Shown: positions 8,679 through 16,712 of the stretch, in pieces
How positions within the stretch are numbered: position 1 is the stretch's first letter
How the letters are laid out: each line of letters begins with the position of its first letter
Assembly (NCBI GenBank): GCA_964409335.1
Contig: CAYPCW010000045.1
Coordinates: 1-21,768 of the forward strand
Source of the DNA: JABMOW01 sp964409335
GTDB lineage: Bacteria > Fidelibacterota > Marinisomatia > SCGC-AAA003-L08 > JACNLC01
Direction of reading: 5' to 3'
Length of the DNA stretch: 21,768 nucleotides
Translations under genes and position numbers: made by a program
The notes under the pieces: generated by a model
What the model was told of the DNA's origin: nothing
Databases searched by the model: none
What the model saw: the letters and a program-made list of their open reading frames with translations, nothing else

Positions 8679-9393
8679 GATCTGGTTTGCAAATTTGATC
8701 ATTCGGGGTCTGTCCCTGGAATCGATATTAAATTTCAATGATGGATTAAAATTTATTATCACGGTGAATTCTGAAATTGCAGTGTTGGCAAATGAAGAAG
8801 AAAGATTAAAAAAAATCATTAACGAAAATTGGAGCACCTTCGATGGGCAGGTCCCATTTCTGTTTGCAAAATTGATGTATCCGAAAATGAGGATCGAAAA
8901 AATTTCAGGGTCTGATTTAATCTATACCTTATCGGAATACGCAGCTAAAAATCAACTGAAAGTATTTTTATTAGGGGGATACCCGGAAAGTAACCAGATC
9001 TCTGTAAATGTACTTGGTGATCGATACAATATTGAAATTGAAGGCTATTCTCCCCCGTATCAGCCCTATCCCTTTGATGAACCATTGAATCGAAAAATGA
9101 TCATGAAGATTTCACAATTTTCCCCTGATATTCTATTTGTCGCATTTGGCGCCAAAAAACAGGAATACTGGATAGATGATAACCGGGAAGCGCTGCAAGA
9201 TATGGGTGTGAAATGGGTCATCGGTTGCGGGGGGACCTTTGAAATGGTTGCCGGCAGGTACAAACGAGCGCCAAAAATGATCCAGCAACTGGCGTTAGAG
9301 GGAGTCCACAGGTTTATACAGGAACCAAAATGGTTCCGGTTGAAAAGAATTTTCCACAGTTTTAAAATATTTAAATATATGTTGGTCAATTAA
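8671..9393 (+). CDS. WecG/TagA/CpsF family glycosyltransferase (GT26)
   Basis: This GT26 enzyme has 240 residues from GTG at 8671. Relatives transfer ManNAc (TagA) or ManNAcA (WecG) to undecaprenyl-diphosphate-GlcNAc at the membrane. Visible motifs in order: TVNSE (31-35), FDGQ (57-60), LLGG (100-103), FGAKKQEYW (159-167, family form GPKQE), GCGGTFEMVAGRYKRAP (185-201, family form GG.F....G...RAP) and a basic C-terminal tail from 209, which in relatives mediates membrane binding. The GTG start has GGAAG at 8658-8662, 8 bases upstream; an in-frame TTG at 8656 is an alternative adding 5 residues. It overlaps the preceding gene by 8 bases and ends 4 bases before the next. It pairs functionally with the WecA/TagO-type gene at 10347. 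The stretch around 8750-8830 looks AT-richer than its neighbours. Confidence 0.9.
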   Translation: MDKIWFANLIIRGLSLESILNFNDGLKFIITVNSEIAVLANEEERLKKIINENWSTFDGQVPFLFAKLMYPKMRIEKISGSDLIYTLSEYAAKNQLKVFLLGGYPESNQISVNVLGDRYNIEIEGYSPPYQPYPFDEPLNRKMIMKISQFSPDILFVAFGAKKQEYWIDDNREALQDMGVKWVIGCGGTFEMVAGRYKRAPKMIQQLALEGVHRFIQEPKWFRLKRIFHSFKIFKYMLVN

Positions 9394-9397
9394 AGAA

Positions 9398-10339
9398 ATG
9401 ACGAAAACGCACAGACTATCCATCATCATTGTGAATTACAATGGCGGAAGTTATATTTTAAATTGTCTTCAATCTGTTGAAACACATATAAAAAAGGACT
9501 GCGAGATTATCGTTGTGGATAATCATTCGGAAGATGGGAGTCCGGAACGCATAAAATCAAAATATCCCCACATTCGGTTTATTGAAAATTATAAAAATCT
9601 GGGATTTGCAGCCGCCAATAACCAGGGGGCGCGTGTTGCATCCGGGAAGTTTTTACTGCTCTTAAATCCCGATGCGTATCTTACCACATCCCTGGATGGC
9701 GCGTTGGATATGATGGATGCAGATCCTCTGATTGGAGTTTTGGGGTGTAAAATCGTAAACCCAGACAAGACGACCCAGTTCACGATCGGGCTGGATCATC
9801 ATCCCCTACGTCTGATCCTGTCCTGGTTTGGCATCGGGCGTCTGTTTCCGTTTGATATATTCCATAGGGTGAAGTCGGATGAACGTCACTATTCATATAC
9901 TCACGAAGCAGACTGGGTATCGGGGGCGTTTCTTCTCACGCGAAAAAATAAGTGGTCTCAACTGGGCGGGCTGGATGAAAATTACTTTATGTATATGGAG
10001 GATGTAGATTATTGTAAACGCGTTAAATGCCATGGGAATAAAGTCATATTTTATTCCGGCGCTGTGGTTGTCCATGATGAAGGGATGGGGAGAGAATGGC
10101 TGGGGTATAAAACATTGAACAGTATCTGCTCATCGTATTTAATTTACACAAACCATTATTACGGAATTTGGGGGAGACGAAGCGTACAATGCGGATTGAT
10201 CATGGCAATGATGGTAAGAGGACTCATGTATTATTTAATGTCAAGACTTACACGGAGTAAAAAATCCCTGCATTACGCAGAGAGGGCGCCGGCATTCATA
10301 AAAGTTGGGAAACAGCTCCTGGCGGATCATAAATGGTGA
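9398..10339 (+). CDS. Glycosyltransferase family 2 protein (rhamnosyltransferase-like)
   Basis: This is a GT-A fold enzyme of 313 residues. The N-terminal strand LSIIIVNYNGGSYILNCLQS (7-26) and EIIVVDNHSEDGS (36-48) form the nucleotide-sugar pocket. NLGFAAANNQGARVASGKFL (67-86) and LLLLNPDA (86-93, the DXD-like site as NPDA) follow. EADWVSGAFLLTRK and DENYFMYMEDVDYCKRVK are the conserved catalytic-side motifs. This pattern matches WbbL-type rhamnosyltransferases, and the truncated rfbC at the window edge would be consistent with a rhamnose donor, but the donor is inference. A hydrophobic C-terminal helix around GLIMAMMVRGLMYYL may attach it to the membrane. It starts 4 bases after the WecG-like gene with an AAAG site just upstream, and its end lies 7 bases before the next start. 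Confidence 0.9.
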   Translation: MTKTHRLSIIIVNYNGGSYILNCLQSVETHIKKDCEIIVVDNHSEDGSPERIKSKYPHIRFIENYKNLGFAAANNQGARVASGKFLLLLNPDAYLTTSLDGALDMMDADPLIGVLGCKIVNPDKTTQFTIGLDHHPLRLILSWFGIGRLFPFDIFHRVKSDERHYSYTHEADWVSGAFLLTRKNKWSQLGGLDENYFMYMEDVDYCKRVKCHGNKVIFYSGAVVVHDEGMGREWLGYKTLNSICSSYLIYTNHYYGIWGRRSVQCGLIMAMMVRGLMYYLMSRLTRSKKSLHYAERAPAFIKVGKQLLADHKW

Positions 10340-10340
10340 T
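10335..10340 (+). promoter_or_regulatory. Ribosome binding site deciding the GTG start of the WecA/TagO-type gene
   Basis: GGTGAT at 10335-10340 is complementary to part of the 16S rRNA 3' tail and lies 6 bases before the GTG at 10347. It overlaps the stop codon of the preceding glycosyltransferase gene (10337-10339), so terminating ribosomes could restart here. It favours this GTG over an in-frame TTG at 10305, which would add 14 residues unlike the family and overlap the previous gene by 35 bases. Confidence 0.5.
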
Positions 10341-10346
10341 GGGTCA

Positions 10347-11348
10347 GTGAATACCTATTTTAATATTCTCCTACCATTTCTGTTTTCCATGCTGATCATG
10401 CCATTTGGGGTTAAGTTTTTCCATTATCTGGATATCATTGATCACCCCACCCAGAGAAAACAGCACCAACATCCCACCCCGGGTACCGGCGGAATCATCT
10501 TTTTCATCCCCTTAGTACTGCTGTTTGGGTTTTTCGTCGACCTTTCTCCACAGATCATCGCCTATCTGATCAGTGTCACATTTCTGCTTTTTGTCGGATT
10601 TACGGATGATATCAAACCCATATCTCCGTACACAAAATTTTTTGCCCAGCTTATCAGCGCATTTACGATATTAAGCATCTCACGATTTTACCAAAATATC
10701 CCTCTGTTTGGTGATCACCCTCAAATTCAATTTATATTAGCCATGGTTTTCATCGTGGGGGTAACCAATGCGTTCAACCTCATAGACGGTTTGGACGGTC
10801 TCGCTGCCGGACTGAGTATTATTTCCCTCGGGATGCTGAGCATGATGATGACGGATTCGCCCTTTTTCCCACTGATCCTCATGATCATCGGTTCTGTATT
10901 CGGATTTCTTAGAGCAAATACGTTTCCGGCGGCGATATTTATGGGAGACAGTGGCAGCTATTTTTTGGGATTTTCTATCGGCACATTCTGCCTGGCGGGT
11001 TTGGCCAACGGGGATTTTCCCGTCTGGTTTCCCTTTGTTGTGGTTCTGGTTCCTATGGCGGACACGGTGAATGTTTTTTTCGGGCGGTTGATCAGCCATC
11101 GAAATATTTTCCTTCCTGATACTTCACATATCCATTACCGGATCCTGAACACAGGCGTCTCCCATAAAAACACGGTATTTCTTCTGTATTCCCTTCAAAC
11201 GATTGCCTCCTTTATTGGGATCGGTCTGTTGGTGCAGAGATCGGATTCATACTGGTCAAGCATCTTCATTTTGCTGATGCTCACCATCCAGCACGGGGTT
11301 CTTATTTACCGGGATGATATAAAAAAAATCTGGTCCGTCTTTCAATAA
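10347..11348 (+). CDS. WecA/TagO-type undecaprenyl-phosphate GlcNAc-1-phosphate transferase
   Basis: This integral membrane enzyme starts the polymer by moving a HexNAc-1-phosphate, usually GlcNAc, from UDP to undecaprenyl phosphate. It has 333 residues with about 9-11 hydrophobic segments. Diagnostic motifs are all intact: PTPGTGGIIFF (43-53), FTDDIK with the catalytic Asp pair (85-90), NAFNLIDGLDGLAAG (141-155), MGDSGSYFLGF (199-209), DTVNVFFGR (239-247) and TSHIHYRIL (259-267, the HIHH-like substrate motif with Tyr in the last position). MraY is ruled out by context and by the HIHY-type loop. It starts with GTG, preceded by the GGTGAT site. It lies 7 bases before the small membrane-protein gene. 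Which gene symbol applies (wecA, tagO or another) is not decided by sequence alone. Confidence 0.92.
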   Translation: MNTYFNILLPFLFSMLIMPFGVKFFHYLDIIDHPTQRKQHQHPTPGTGGIIFFIPLVLLFGFFVDLSPQIIAYLISVTFLLFVGFTDDIKPISPYTKFFAQLISAFTILSISRFYQNIPLFGDHPQIQFILAMVFIVGVTNAFNLIDGLDGLAAGLSIISLGMLSMMMTDSPFFPLILMIIGSVFGFLRANTFPAAIFMGDSGSYFLGFSIGTFCLAGLANGDFPVWFPFVVVLVPMADTVNVFFGRLISHRNIFLPDTSHIHYRILNTGVSHKNTVFLLYSLQTIASFIGIGLLVQRSDSYWSSIFILLMLTIQHGVLIYRDDIKKIWSVFQ

Positions 11349-11355
11349 AACACCG

Positions 11356-11913
11356 ATGCAGATATTTAAACGCATCCCGGTTTTAGAACGGGCATATGTA
11401 TTTTATTTTATCGCATTGTTGGGAGTCCTGGCGGGTGTGCAAATCCATCATGCCCCGGTTCAGTCGACGGAAAATATGATCATGATTTTTCTGGCGTTGA
11501 TCACCACCTATTTGTTCATCCTGGATCATAATGCGGGTCGGTCTGCAAACGTGAGCATCGGTATGATTTTACTGTCGGGGCTGGCGGCGATCCTGTGTCC
11601 CGTATCCCGGGAAACGGGGATTGGTTTTATGGTTATTTTGCTGCTGCTGGTGGGTGTGGCGTTATCTATTTTCGGCTTGTTCAGACGGCATCATATTTTT
11701 GATTCTCCCACCGAATATCTCATGATCGTTATTCTGATCCTCTTTGCGCTGGTATCCCGGCAGTATTTGTCATTCTCCATCGCCTATTATCTGGTATTGT
11801 TGTATCTCGTGTACAAAGTGTTGTTACAGGATGAATGGGTCAGAAAATATAATATCATTTATATCATTAACATCGCCACGCTTGTGCTGATCATTATCAA
11901 AAGTCTGCCATGA
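11356..11913 (+). CDS. Seven-helix membrane protein of unknown function
   Basis: I do not recognise a family. The 185-residue protein is almost entirely hydrophobic, with about seven membrane segments (near residues 14-31, 39-56, 66-83, 89-110, 119-136, 138-157 and 165-183) separated by short charged loops; there are no catalytic motifs. It begins 7 bases after the WecA/TagO-type gene and ends in an ATGA overlap with the Wzi-like gene, so it belongs to the cluster. Some WecA/TagO homologues carry a C-terminal multi-helix extension of similar size, so this could be that extension as a separate chain, an accessory subunit of the initiating enzyme. That is inference. No Shine-Dalgarno site is obvious, suggesting translational coupling. 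Confidence 0.75.
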   Translation: MQIFKRIPVLERAYVFYFIALLGVLAGVQIHHAPVQSTENMIMIFLALITTYLFILDHNAGRSANVSIGMILLSGLAAILCPVSRETGIGFMVILLLLVGVALSIFGLFRRHHIFDSPTEYLMIVILILFALVSRQYLSFSIAYYLVLLYLVYKVLLQDEWVRKYNIIYIINIATLVLIIIKSLP

Positions 11914-13439
11914 AATCAACCGTCTCCATCGCTATGTTGATCATGATTCAGGCAATGTGGTCCCAGGCGATACAGGATGACCTGTCGCCGGACGACATCC
12001 TCCGGGCAGAGTACCGTACTCTCCAACGGAGAGAGATCGATGATTCTTCCTTCATGGTCCCCGGTGTGAGTCATCGGTCCCGTCGAAGGATTGTCAATTT
12101 ACTTCCCTGGAAAAATATAAGGGTCGAACCCGTCATGGGGATTCGGTGGAGCACCGCGGGCTTCGAAATGGATCCACGCACCATTCCTTCATCTGTGCTT
12201 TGGGTATCCCCCGGTGTGAAGATTTCCGCCTCATCCTATCTTTTCGATCCCATGTTAAACCTGTGGCTATATGCCTGGGGAAGATTCCACAAGCATTCCG
12301 CCTATGGATTTGGAGGTGCGCAGGTCGTCAGTGATCAGACATTATTTCCGTATCGTCCGGAGTTCAGTGTTGAGTACTACAGCCGGACAATTAAACCGGA
12401 TAACGGTATTGATTTCGATGAAAGTCTGGGCGGGATCGCATTGGTATCTCCCAAATTCAATTTTATCTGGGGTAAATTCCGGGAACATCTGGGACCGTCA
12501 TCCAGAAACAACCTTCATTTGTCCCGAAACATGCCGTCATTTTCACATTTCCGGGCAGTCGTGTTTCCGGTAAATGGAATCACTCTCACCTATATGCTGG
12601 GACAATTGGATTCCATGATTCCGGATAGTTCCCTGTACCGGAATATTTATGAAGATCATCTTGACCAGACCGTAAAAATGCCATCAGTTTTCCGATACCT
12701 GGCGATGCACCGCCTTGATTTTACGAGTGCTCAAAAGACATTCAGAATCGGCATTTGGGAACAGGTTATTTTTGGCGGACGGACCATTCCCTTTGAATAT
12801 CTGAATCCTGTCAATTTATTCTGGTCGGCTCAGCAAAAACTGGGCGATGTGGATAATGTACAAATGGGTGCGGACTGGGAAATAATGTTCCCCAATCAGC
12901 GGGTATATGGTGCGCTTTTCATTGACGAATGGGCGCCCTTTGATACCTTTAAGGGCAGTAAAGAACACAATTGGGCAGGGTGGCAGGCGGGGTCCAGCCG
13001 GTCTTTCAGGGCTTGGTCATTGGAGATGATGGCGACGCTGGAATATACCTTCATGGATCCACGGATCGCCATTCACCGGTTCCCCATAAACGATCCGACC
13101 CACCACGGTTATTATATCGGAACCTGGTCAGGGGGACATTCCGATGATTGGTGGGTGAGTGTGACCGTTATCCCCAAAGATAATTTGTCCGGAAGGATAT
13201 ACTGGACAACCATGCGAAAAGGAGAACAGGATCGAACAGCGATTTACGAAGATCAATCCATCTTGTGGATGGAAGGAGAAATCCGGAAACGTCAGGTAAC
13301 CGGAGTGGAAGTTTGGATATGGGATTCGCATCAGATCCGGTATACACTGGGTGCACGGTGGGTGAAAACCCGACACCTGTACGGAAAGGACAATTTTATT
13401 GATATGACCGTTGGTTTACTTTACAATATCCACCGGTAA
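11910..13439 (+). CDS. Wzi-like capsule assembly outer-membrane beta-barrel protein
   Basis: This is an outer-membrane protein of 509 residues. A signal peptide (residues 1-20) ends in WSQA. The rest alternates hydrophobic and polar residues and is rich in aromatic residues, as in a beta-barrel. Family landmarks of the capsule-assembly Wzi group are visible: WGKFREHLGPSSRNNLHLS (187-205), YLAMHRLDF (263-271), EQVIFGGRTIPFEYLNPV (284-301), GADWEIMFP (320-328) and GALFIDEW (334-341). E. coli Wzi is a lectin that helps anchor group 1 capsule to the cell surface; here it likely assembles or retains the exported polymer. It overlaps the membrane-protein gene by 4 bases (ATGA), and its stop lies 25 bases before the epimerase gene. 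It supports a surface-attached capsule or sheath over a freely released polymer. Confidence 0.85.
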   Translation: MKSTVSIAMLIMIQAMWSQAIQDDLSPDDILRAEYRTLQRREIDDSSFMVPGVSHRSRRRIVNLLPWKNIRVEPVMGIRWSTAGFEMDPRTIPSSVLWVSPGVKISASSYLFDPMLNLWLYAWGRFHKHSAYGFGGAQVVSDQTLFPYRPEFSVEYYSRTIKPDNGIDFDESLGGIALVSPKFNFIWGKFREHLGPSSRNNLHLSRNMPSFSHFRAVVFPVNGITLTYMLGQLDSMIPDSSLYRNIYEDHLDQTVKMPSVFRYLAMHRLDFTSAQKTFRIGIWEQVIFGGRTIPFEYLNPVNLFWSAQQKLGDVDNVQMGADWEIMFPNQRVYGALFIDEWAPFDTFKGSKEHNWAGWQAGSSRSFRAWSLEMMATLEYTFMDPRIAIHRFPINDPTHHGYYIGTWSGGHSDDWWVSVTVIPKDNLSGRIYWTTMRKGEQDRTAIYEDQSILWMEGEIRKRQVTGVEVWIWDSHQIRYTLGARWVKTRHLYGKDNFIDMTVGLLYNIHR

Positions 13440-13464
13440 CCGTGAACATGAAGGGTAATATGGA

Positions 13465-14454
13465 ATGAAAGATCAAAAAACGGCATTAGTATGCGGCGCA
13501 GGCGGTTTTATCGGCAGCCATCTGGTGGCCCGGTTGAAATCAGAGGGGTATGGGGTCAGGGGTGCGGATTTGAAATCACCGGAGTTTTCCACAACTGCCG
13601 CCGATGAATTTTTTCTGGGGGACCTCCGGGATCCCCAATTCTGTCGGCAGGTGCTGGCTCCGCCTTTGGATGAAATCTATCAACTGGCGGCGGATATGGG
13701 AGGTGCCGGATTTGTATTTACCGGTGAAAACGATGCGGATATCATGCATAATTCCGCACTCATTAATCTGAACGTCCTGGGTGAAATCCGCAACCGGAAG
13801 ATCCGTATTTTCTATTCATCCTCAGCTTGCATCTACCCCGAATACAACCAGATGGATCCGGATAAACCCAAAACGGAAGAAACCACGGCGTATCCCGCGG
13901 ATCCCGATAGCGACTACGGGTGGGAAAAACTCTTCAGCGAACGCGTTTATCAGGCGTTTGCCCGCAATTACGGAATTACCGTAAAGATCGCCCGCTTTCA
14001 CAATATATTCGGACCTGAAGGTTCATGGCGTGGCGGAAGGGAAAAAGCGCCCGCGGCAATGTGCCGTAAAGTCGCCGAAGCCGAACCCGGGACCTTGATC
14101 GATATCTGGGGCGACGGCAAACAGACACGCTCTTTTTTATACATCGACGACTGTCTGCAGGCGGTGCGATTATTGATGACCAGCGAATTCTCCGGTCCTG
14201 TAAATATCGGATCCGAAGAGATGGTATCCATCGATCAACTGGCAAAAATGGTCATGGATATTGCGGATAAACACCTCGTCCTTCATCATATTCCCGGACC
14301 CCTTGGGGTACGGGGACGAACATCTGATAACGGACTCATCCGGAAACAACTTTCCTGGGAACCTTCGTTTACCTTACGGAGAGGGCTGGAAAAAACATAT
14401 ACATGGATCCAGGGACAGGTCAAACAGGTTCGGGCTCAAAGGGACAAGAAGTGA
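13465..14454 (+). CDS. GDP-mannose 3,5-epimerase (GME-like), extended SDR enzyme
   Basis: This cytoplasmic NAD-dependent enzyme is predicted to convert GDP-D-mannose to GDP-L-galactose (and GDP-L-gulose). It has 329 residues. GAGGFIGSH (11-19) binds NAD. ADMGGAGF (76-83) and SSSACIYPE (118-126) match plant GME closely. The GME catalytic set is preserved at matching spacing: Ser120, Cys122, Tyr151 and Lys155 (in DYGWEK), and Lys194 (in GGREKAPAAMCRK). Arg283 in GVRGRTSDN lies where the GME substrate Arg is expected. Relative to the residues I recall for the Arabidopsis enzyme (C145, Y174, K217, R306), the offsets are identical. A plain UDP-sugar epimerase would lack the Cys/Lys pair. AAGGG at 13451-13455 is a plausible ribosome site. 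It is last in the cluster, 165 bases before serS. Confidence 0.88.
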   Translation: MKDQKTALVCGAGGFIGSHLVARLKSEGYGVRGADLKSPEFSTTAADEFFLGDLRDPQFCRQVLAPPLDEIYQLAADMGGAGFVFTGENDADIMHNSALINLNVLGEIRNRKIRIFYSSSACIYPEYNQMDPDKPKTEETTAYPADPDSDYGWEKLFSERVYQAFARNYGITVKIARFHNIFGPEGSWRGGREKAPAAMCRKVAEAEPGTLIDIWGDGKQTRSFLYIDDCLQAVRLLMTSEFSGPVNIGSEEMVSIDQLAKMVMDIADKHLVLHHIPGPLGVRGRTSDNGLIRKQLSWEPSFTLRRGLEKTYTWIQGQVKQVRAQRDKK

Positions 14455-14619
14455 TCCGGGTTATATCCTTCATCAGAAAAAAGCAAGAATTCATTTTCAA
14501 ACCCAATAAACGGATTTTCCGTCGTCAAAACGTTTTATTTCATGGGGGTGACTGCATTAAACTATGCCCCTGAATTTTAACCGGTAAGTATATTTTTAAT
14601 CGAATAAACAGGTAGGCGG
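14455..14619 (+). promoter_or_regulatory. Intergenic boundary between polysaccharide cluster and serS block
   Basis: This 165-base stretch carries no convincing gene. A short inverted pair with one bulged base, TCATGGGG (14540-14547) against CCCCTGA (14567-14573), is followed by ATTTT and could be a weak terminator or leader hairpin. AT-rich sequence at 14587-14606 lies just before serS. I could not find a convincing pair of -35 and -10 boxes, so the promoter location is unresolved. The serS start is preceded by AGGTAGGCGG. There is no sign of a T-box-like leader. Confidence 0.25.
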
Positions 14620-15894
14620 ATGCTCTCGCTTAAATATATCAGAGAAAACAAAGAAAAAGTCATCAGGTCTGCCGCATTGAAAAATGTGACGGTGGATATC
14701 GACGAACTGCTCCGTTTGGATACGCTCAGACGCACCATGATCGGTGAAACGGAATCCCTGAAAGCCGAGAAAAACCGGGCATCGCAGGTGATATCTGAAA
14801 AAAAGCGGAAAGGAGAAACTGCGGACGTCGAAATCCTGAAGATGCGCGAGGTTTCAGAAAAGATCAAAGATCTTGACAGCCGGTTGAGGTCCATCGACTC
14901 CCAACTCCTGAACCTTCAATTATATGTCCCCAATATCATTCATTCCTCCGTTCCTGAAGGGAAAGAGGCATCCGACAACCAATTTGTCCGGGAATGGGGA
15001 ACCCCGGTCACCCAACCATTTCCGGCGAAGGATCATCTTGAATTAGGTGAATCCCTCGGATTATTTGATTTTAAACGATCCAGCCGGATGTCAGGGGCGG
15101 GGTTTCCTTTATTTACCGGGTGGGGAGCGCGCCTGGAAAGAAGCCTGATCAATTTTATGATTGACCTCCATGTGGAAAAACACGGTTACAGGGAATTATT
15201 TCCGCCTTTTCTCACGACCCGGGCTGCCACCACAACCACGGGACAACTCCCAAAATTTGAAGAAGATATGTACAGGGTGGATGCGGACGACCTGTTTTTG
15301 ATCTCTACAGCCGAGGTACCGGTGACCAATTATTATAAAGACGACATACTCAGCGAGGACGACCTGCCCGCAAAATTCACGGCGTATTCCGCGTGTTTCA
15401 GAAGGGAAGCCGGAAGTTATGGCAAGGAAACCCGTGGGCTTCTGCGGGTTCATCAGTTTAATAAAATTGAAATGGTCAGGTTTGTTCATCCGGACCACAG
15501 TTATGCGGAGTTGGAAATTCTGGTCACGGATGCAGAAGCGATTCTCCAGGCTTTGGGTCTTCACTACCGGGTCATGGCGCTTGCCAGCGGAGATTTATCC
15601 TTTTCTGCCGCCAAATGTTATGACCTTGAAGTCTGGGCGCCCGCCTATGGTAAATTTCTGGAAGTATCCAGTTGCAGTAATTTTGAAGATTTTCAGGCGC
15701 GGCGGGGGAATATCCGGTATCGTCGAAAATCTGATAATCAGGTAGATTTCGTCCATACCCTGAACGGGTCCGGGCTTGCCACTCCCCGTCTGATGATCGC
15801 CTTACTCGAAACCTGTCAGCAGGCAGACGGCAGCATTCGTATCCCGGAAGTTTTACGCTCATATATGAAGACGGATTTCATTCCCGCGGTATGA
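14620..15894 (+). CDS. serS: Seryl-tRNA synthetase
   Basis: SerS charges tRNA-Ser (and tRNA-Sec) with serine in the cytoplasm. At 424 residues it matches the family length. The N-terminal helical arm for the tRNA long variable loop spans roughly 27-105 and is heptad-like with many charges. The class II core contains motif 1 around 170-197 (ERSLINFMIDLHVEKHGYRE, then LFPPFL), the TxE serine site as STAEVP (229-234), motif 2 as FRREAGSYGKETRGLLRVHQ (260-279), and motif 3 as LNGSGLATPRLMIALLE (381-397) with the invariant Arg390. Its stop overlaps plsC as ATGA, so the pair is co-translated. The gene opens the housekeeping block after the polysaccharide cluster; nothing is missing or broken. Confidence 0.97.
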   Translation: MLSLKYIRENKEKVIRSAALKNVTVDIDELLRLDTLRRTMIGETESLKAEKNRASQVISEKKRKGETADVEILKMREVSEKIKDLDSRLRSIDSQLLNLQLYVPNIIHSSVPEGKEASDNQFVREWGTPVTQPFPAKDHLELGESLGLFDFKRSSRMSGAGFPLFTGWGARLERSLINFMIDLHVEKHGYRELFPPFLTTRAATTTTGQLPKFEEDMYRVDADDLFLISTAEVPVTNYYKDDILSEDDLPAKFTAYSACFRREAGSYGKETRGLLRVHQFNKIEMVRFVHPDHSYAELEILVTDAEAILQALGLHYRVMALASGDLSFSAAKCYDLEVWAPAYGKFLEVSSCSNFEDFQARRGNIRYRRKSDNQVDFVHTLNGSGLATPRLMIALLETCQQADGSIRIPEVLRSYMKTDFIPAV

Positions 15895-16622
15895 AATATG
15901 GACGCTCGATCTGGGTCCTGATAAACCTGATCCTGGCGACTCTGTTTGCTGCAACAGCGGTCATACTGGTAGGCGCATTCGACAAACGAAAACGGATAAC
16001 CGGAGCCATTGCCAGATTCTGGGCAAAATGGGTGATGGCATCCACGGGGGTTTCCGTTCATGTCACCGGTCTTGAAAATATCGATCCCCACCAGCAGTAT
16101 ATCTTCGTGGGAAATCATGAAAGCGCACTGGATATTCCAGTTGCCATCTCTACCCTTCCGGTGAGTCCGGTTTTCCTTGCGAAAAAAGAGCTGTTCAGTG
16201 TCCCCGTATTCGGTTGGGGACTAAAGGCAGCAGGGATGGTAAGGGTAGATCGTCAACACCGGGACAAAGCAAAGGAATCGGTAGACCGGGCAATTAACGC
16301 CATACGGTCCAGGGACGTATCAGTCATCATCTATCCTGAGGGTACCCGGTCAATGGATGATCACCTGCTCCCTTTTAAAAAGGGAGGATTTCTTCTCGCT
16401 GTCCGGTCTGGTATACCCGTCGTCCCCATCACGATTTTAGGGGCGCAATCCGTCGTGTCAAAAAATTCTCTTCAATTGAATCCCGGGAAGATTACCTTTA
16501 TAATCGATCATCCGATTCCCACAGACCATATGGATGTCTCCCACCGGGATATGTTATTATCACAGGTAAGGAATATCATTTTACATCATAAAACCGAATT
16601 TATCGTTGGAAATCAGAGTTGA
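15891..16622 (+). CDS. plsC: 1-acyl-sn-glycerol-3-phosphate acyltransferase
   Basis: PlsC acylates lysophosphatidic acid at position 2 to make phosphatidic acid at the inner membrane. The protein has 243 residues, the usual size. An N-terminal membrane segment (about 7-29) is followed by the catalytic HX4D box NHESALD (His76, Asp81), a central basic stretch with VFLAKKELFSVPVFGWGLKA, GMVRVDR (115-121) and the substrate motif YPEGTRS (148-154). IPVVPITILG (175-184) is the last conserved block. It overlaps serS by 4 bases, so expression is linked to it. A related lyso-lipid acyltransferase activity cannot be excluded. A 90-base gap follows. Confidence 0.93.
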   Translation: MKYGRSIWVLINLILATLFAATAVILVGAFDKRKRITGAIARFWAKWVMASTGVSVHVTGLENIDPHQQYIFVGNHESALDIPVAISTLPVSPVFLAKKELFSVPVFGWGLKAAGMVRVDRQHRDKAKESVDRAINAIRSRDVSVIIYPEGTRSMDDHLLPFKKGGFLLAVRSGIPVVPITILGAQSVVSKNSLQLNPGKITFIIDHPIPTDHMDVSHRDMLLSQVRNIILHHKTEFIVGNQS

Positions 16623-16712
16623 AACCGCGGATAATCCAGCTTTGAATCATTGGGTTATAGAATGCGTTTCGGAGTAACTTATCGCACATTTACAGTTCGG
16701 TAAATTGAAGGA

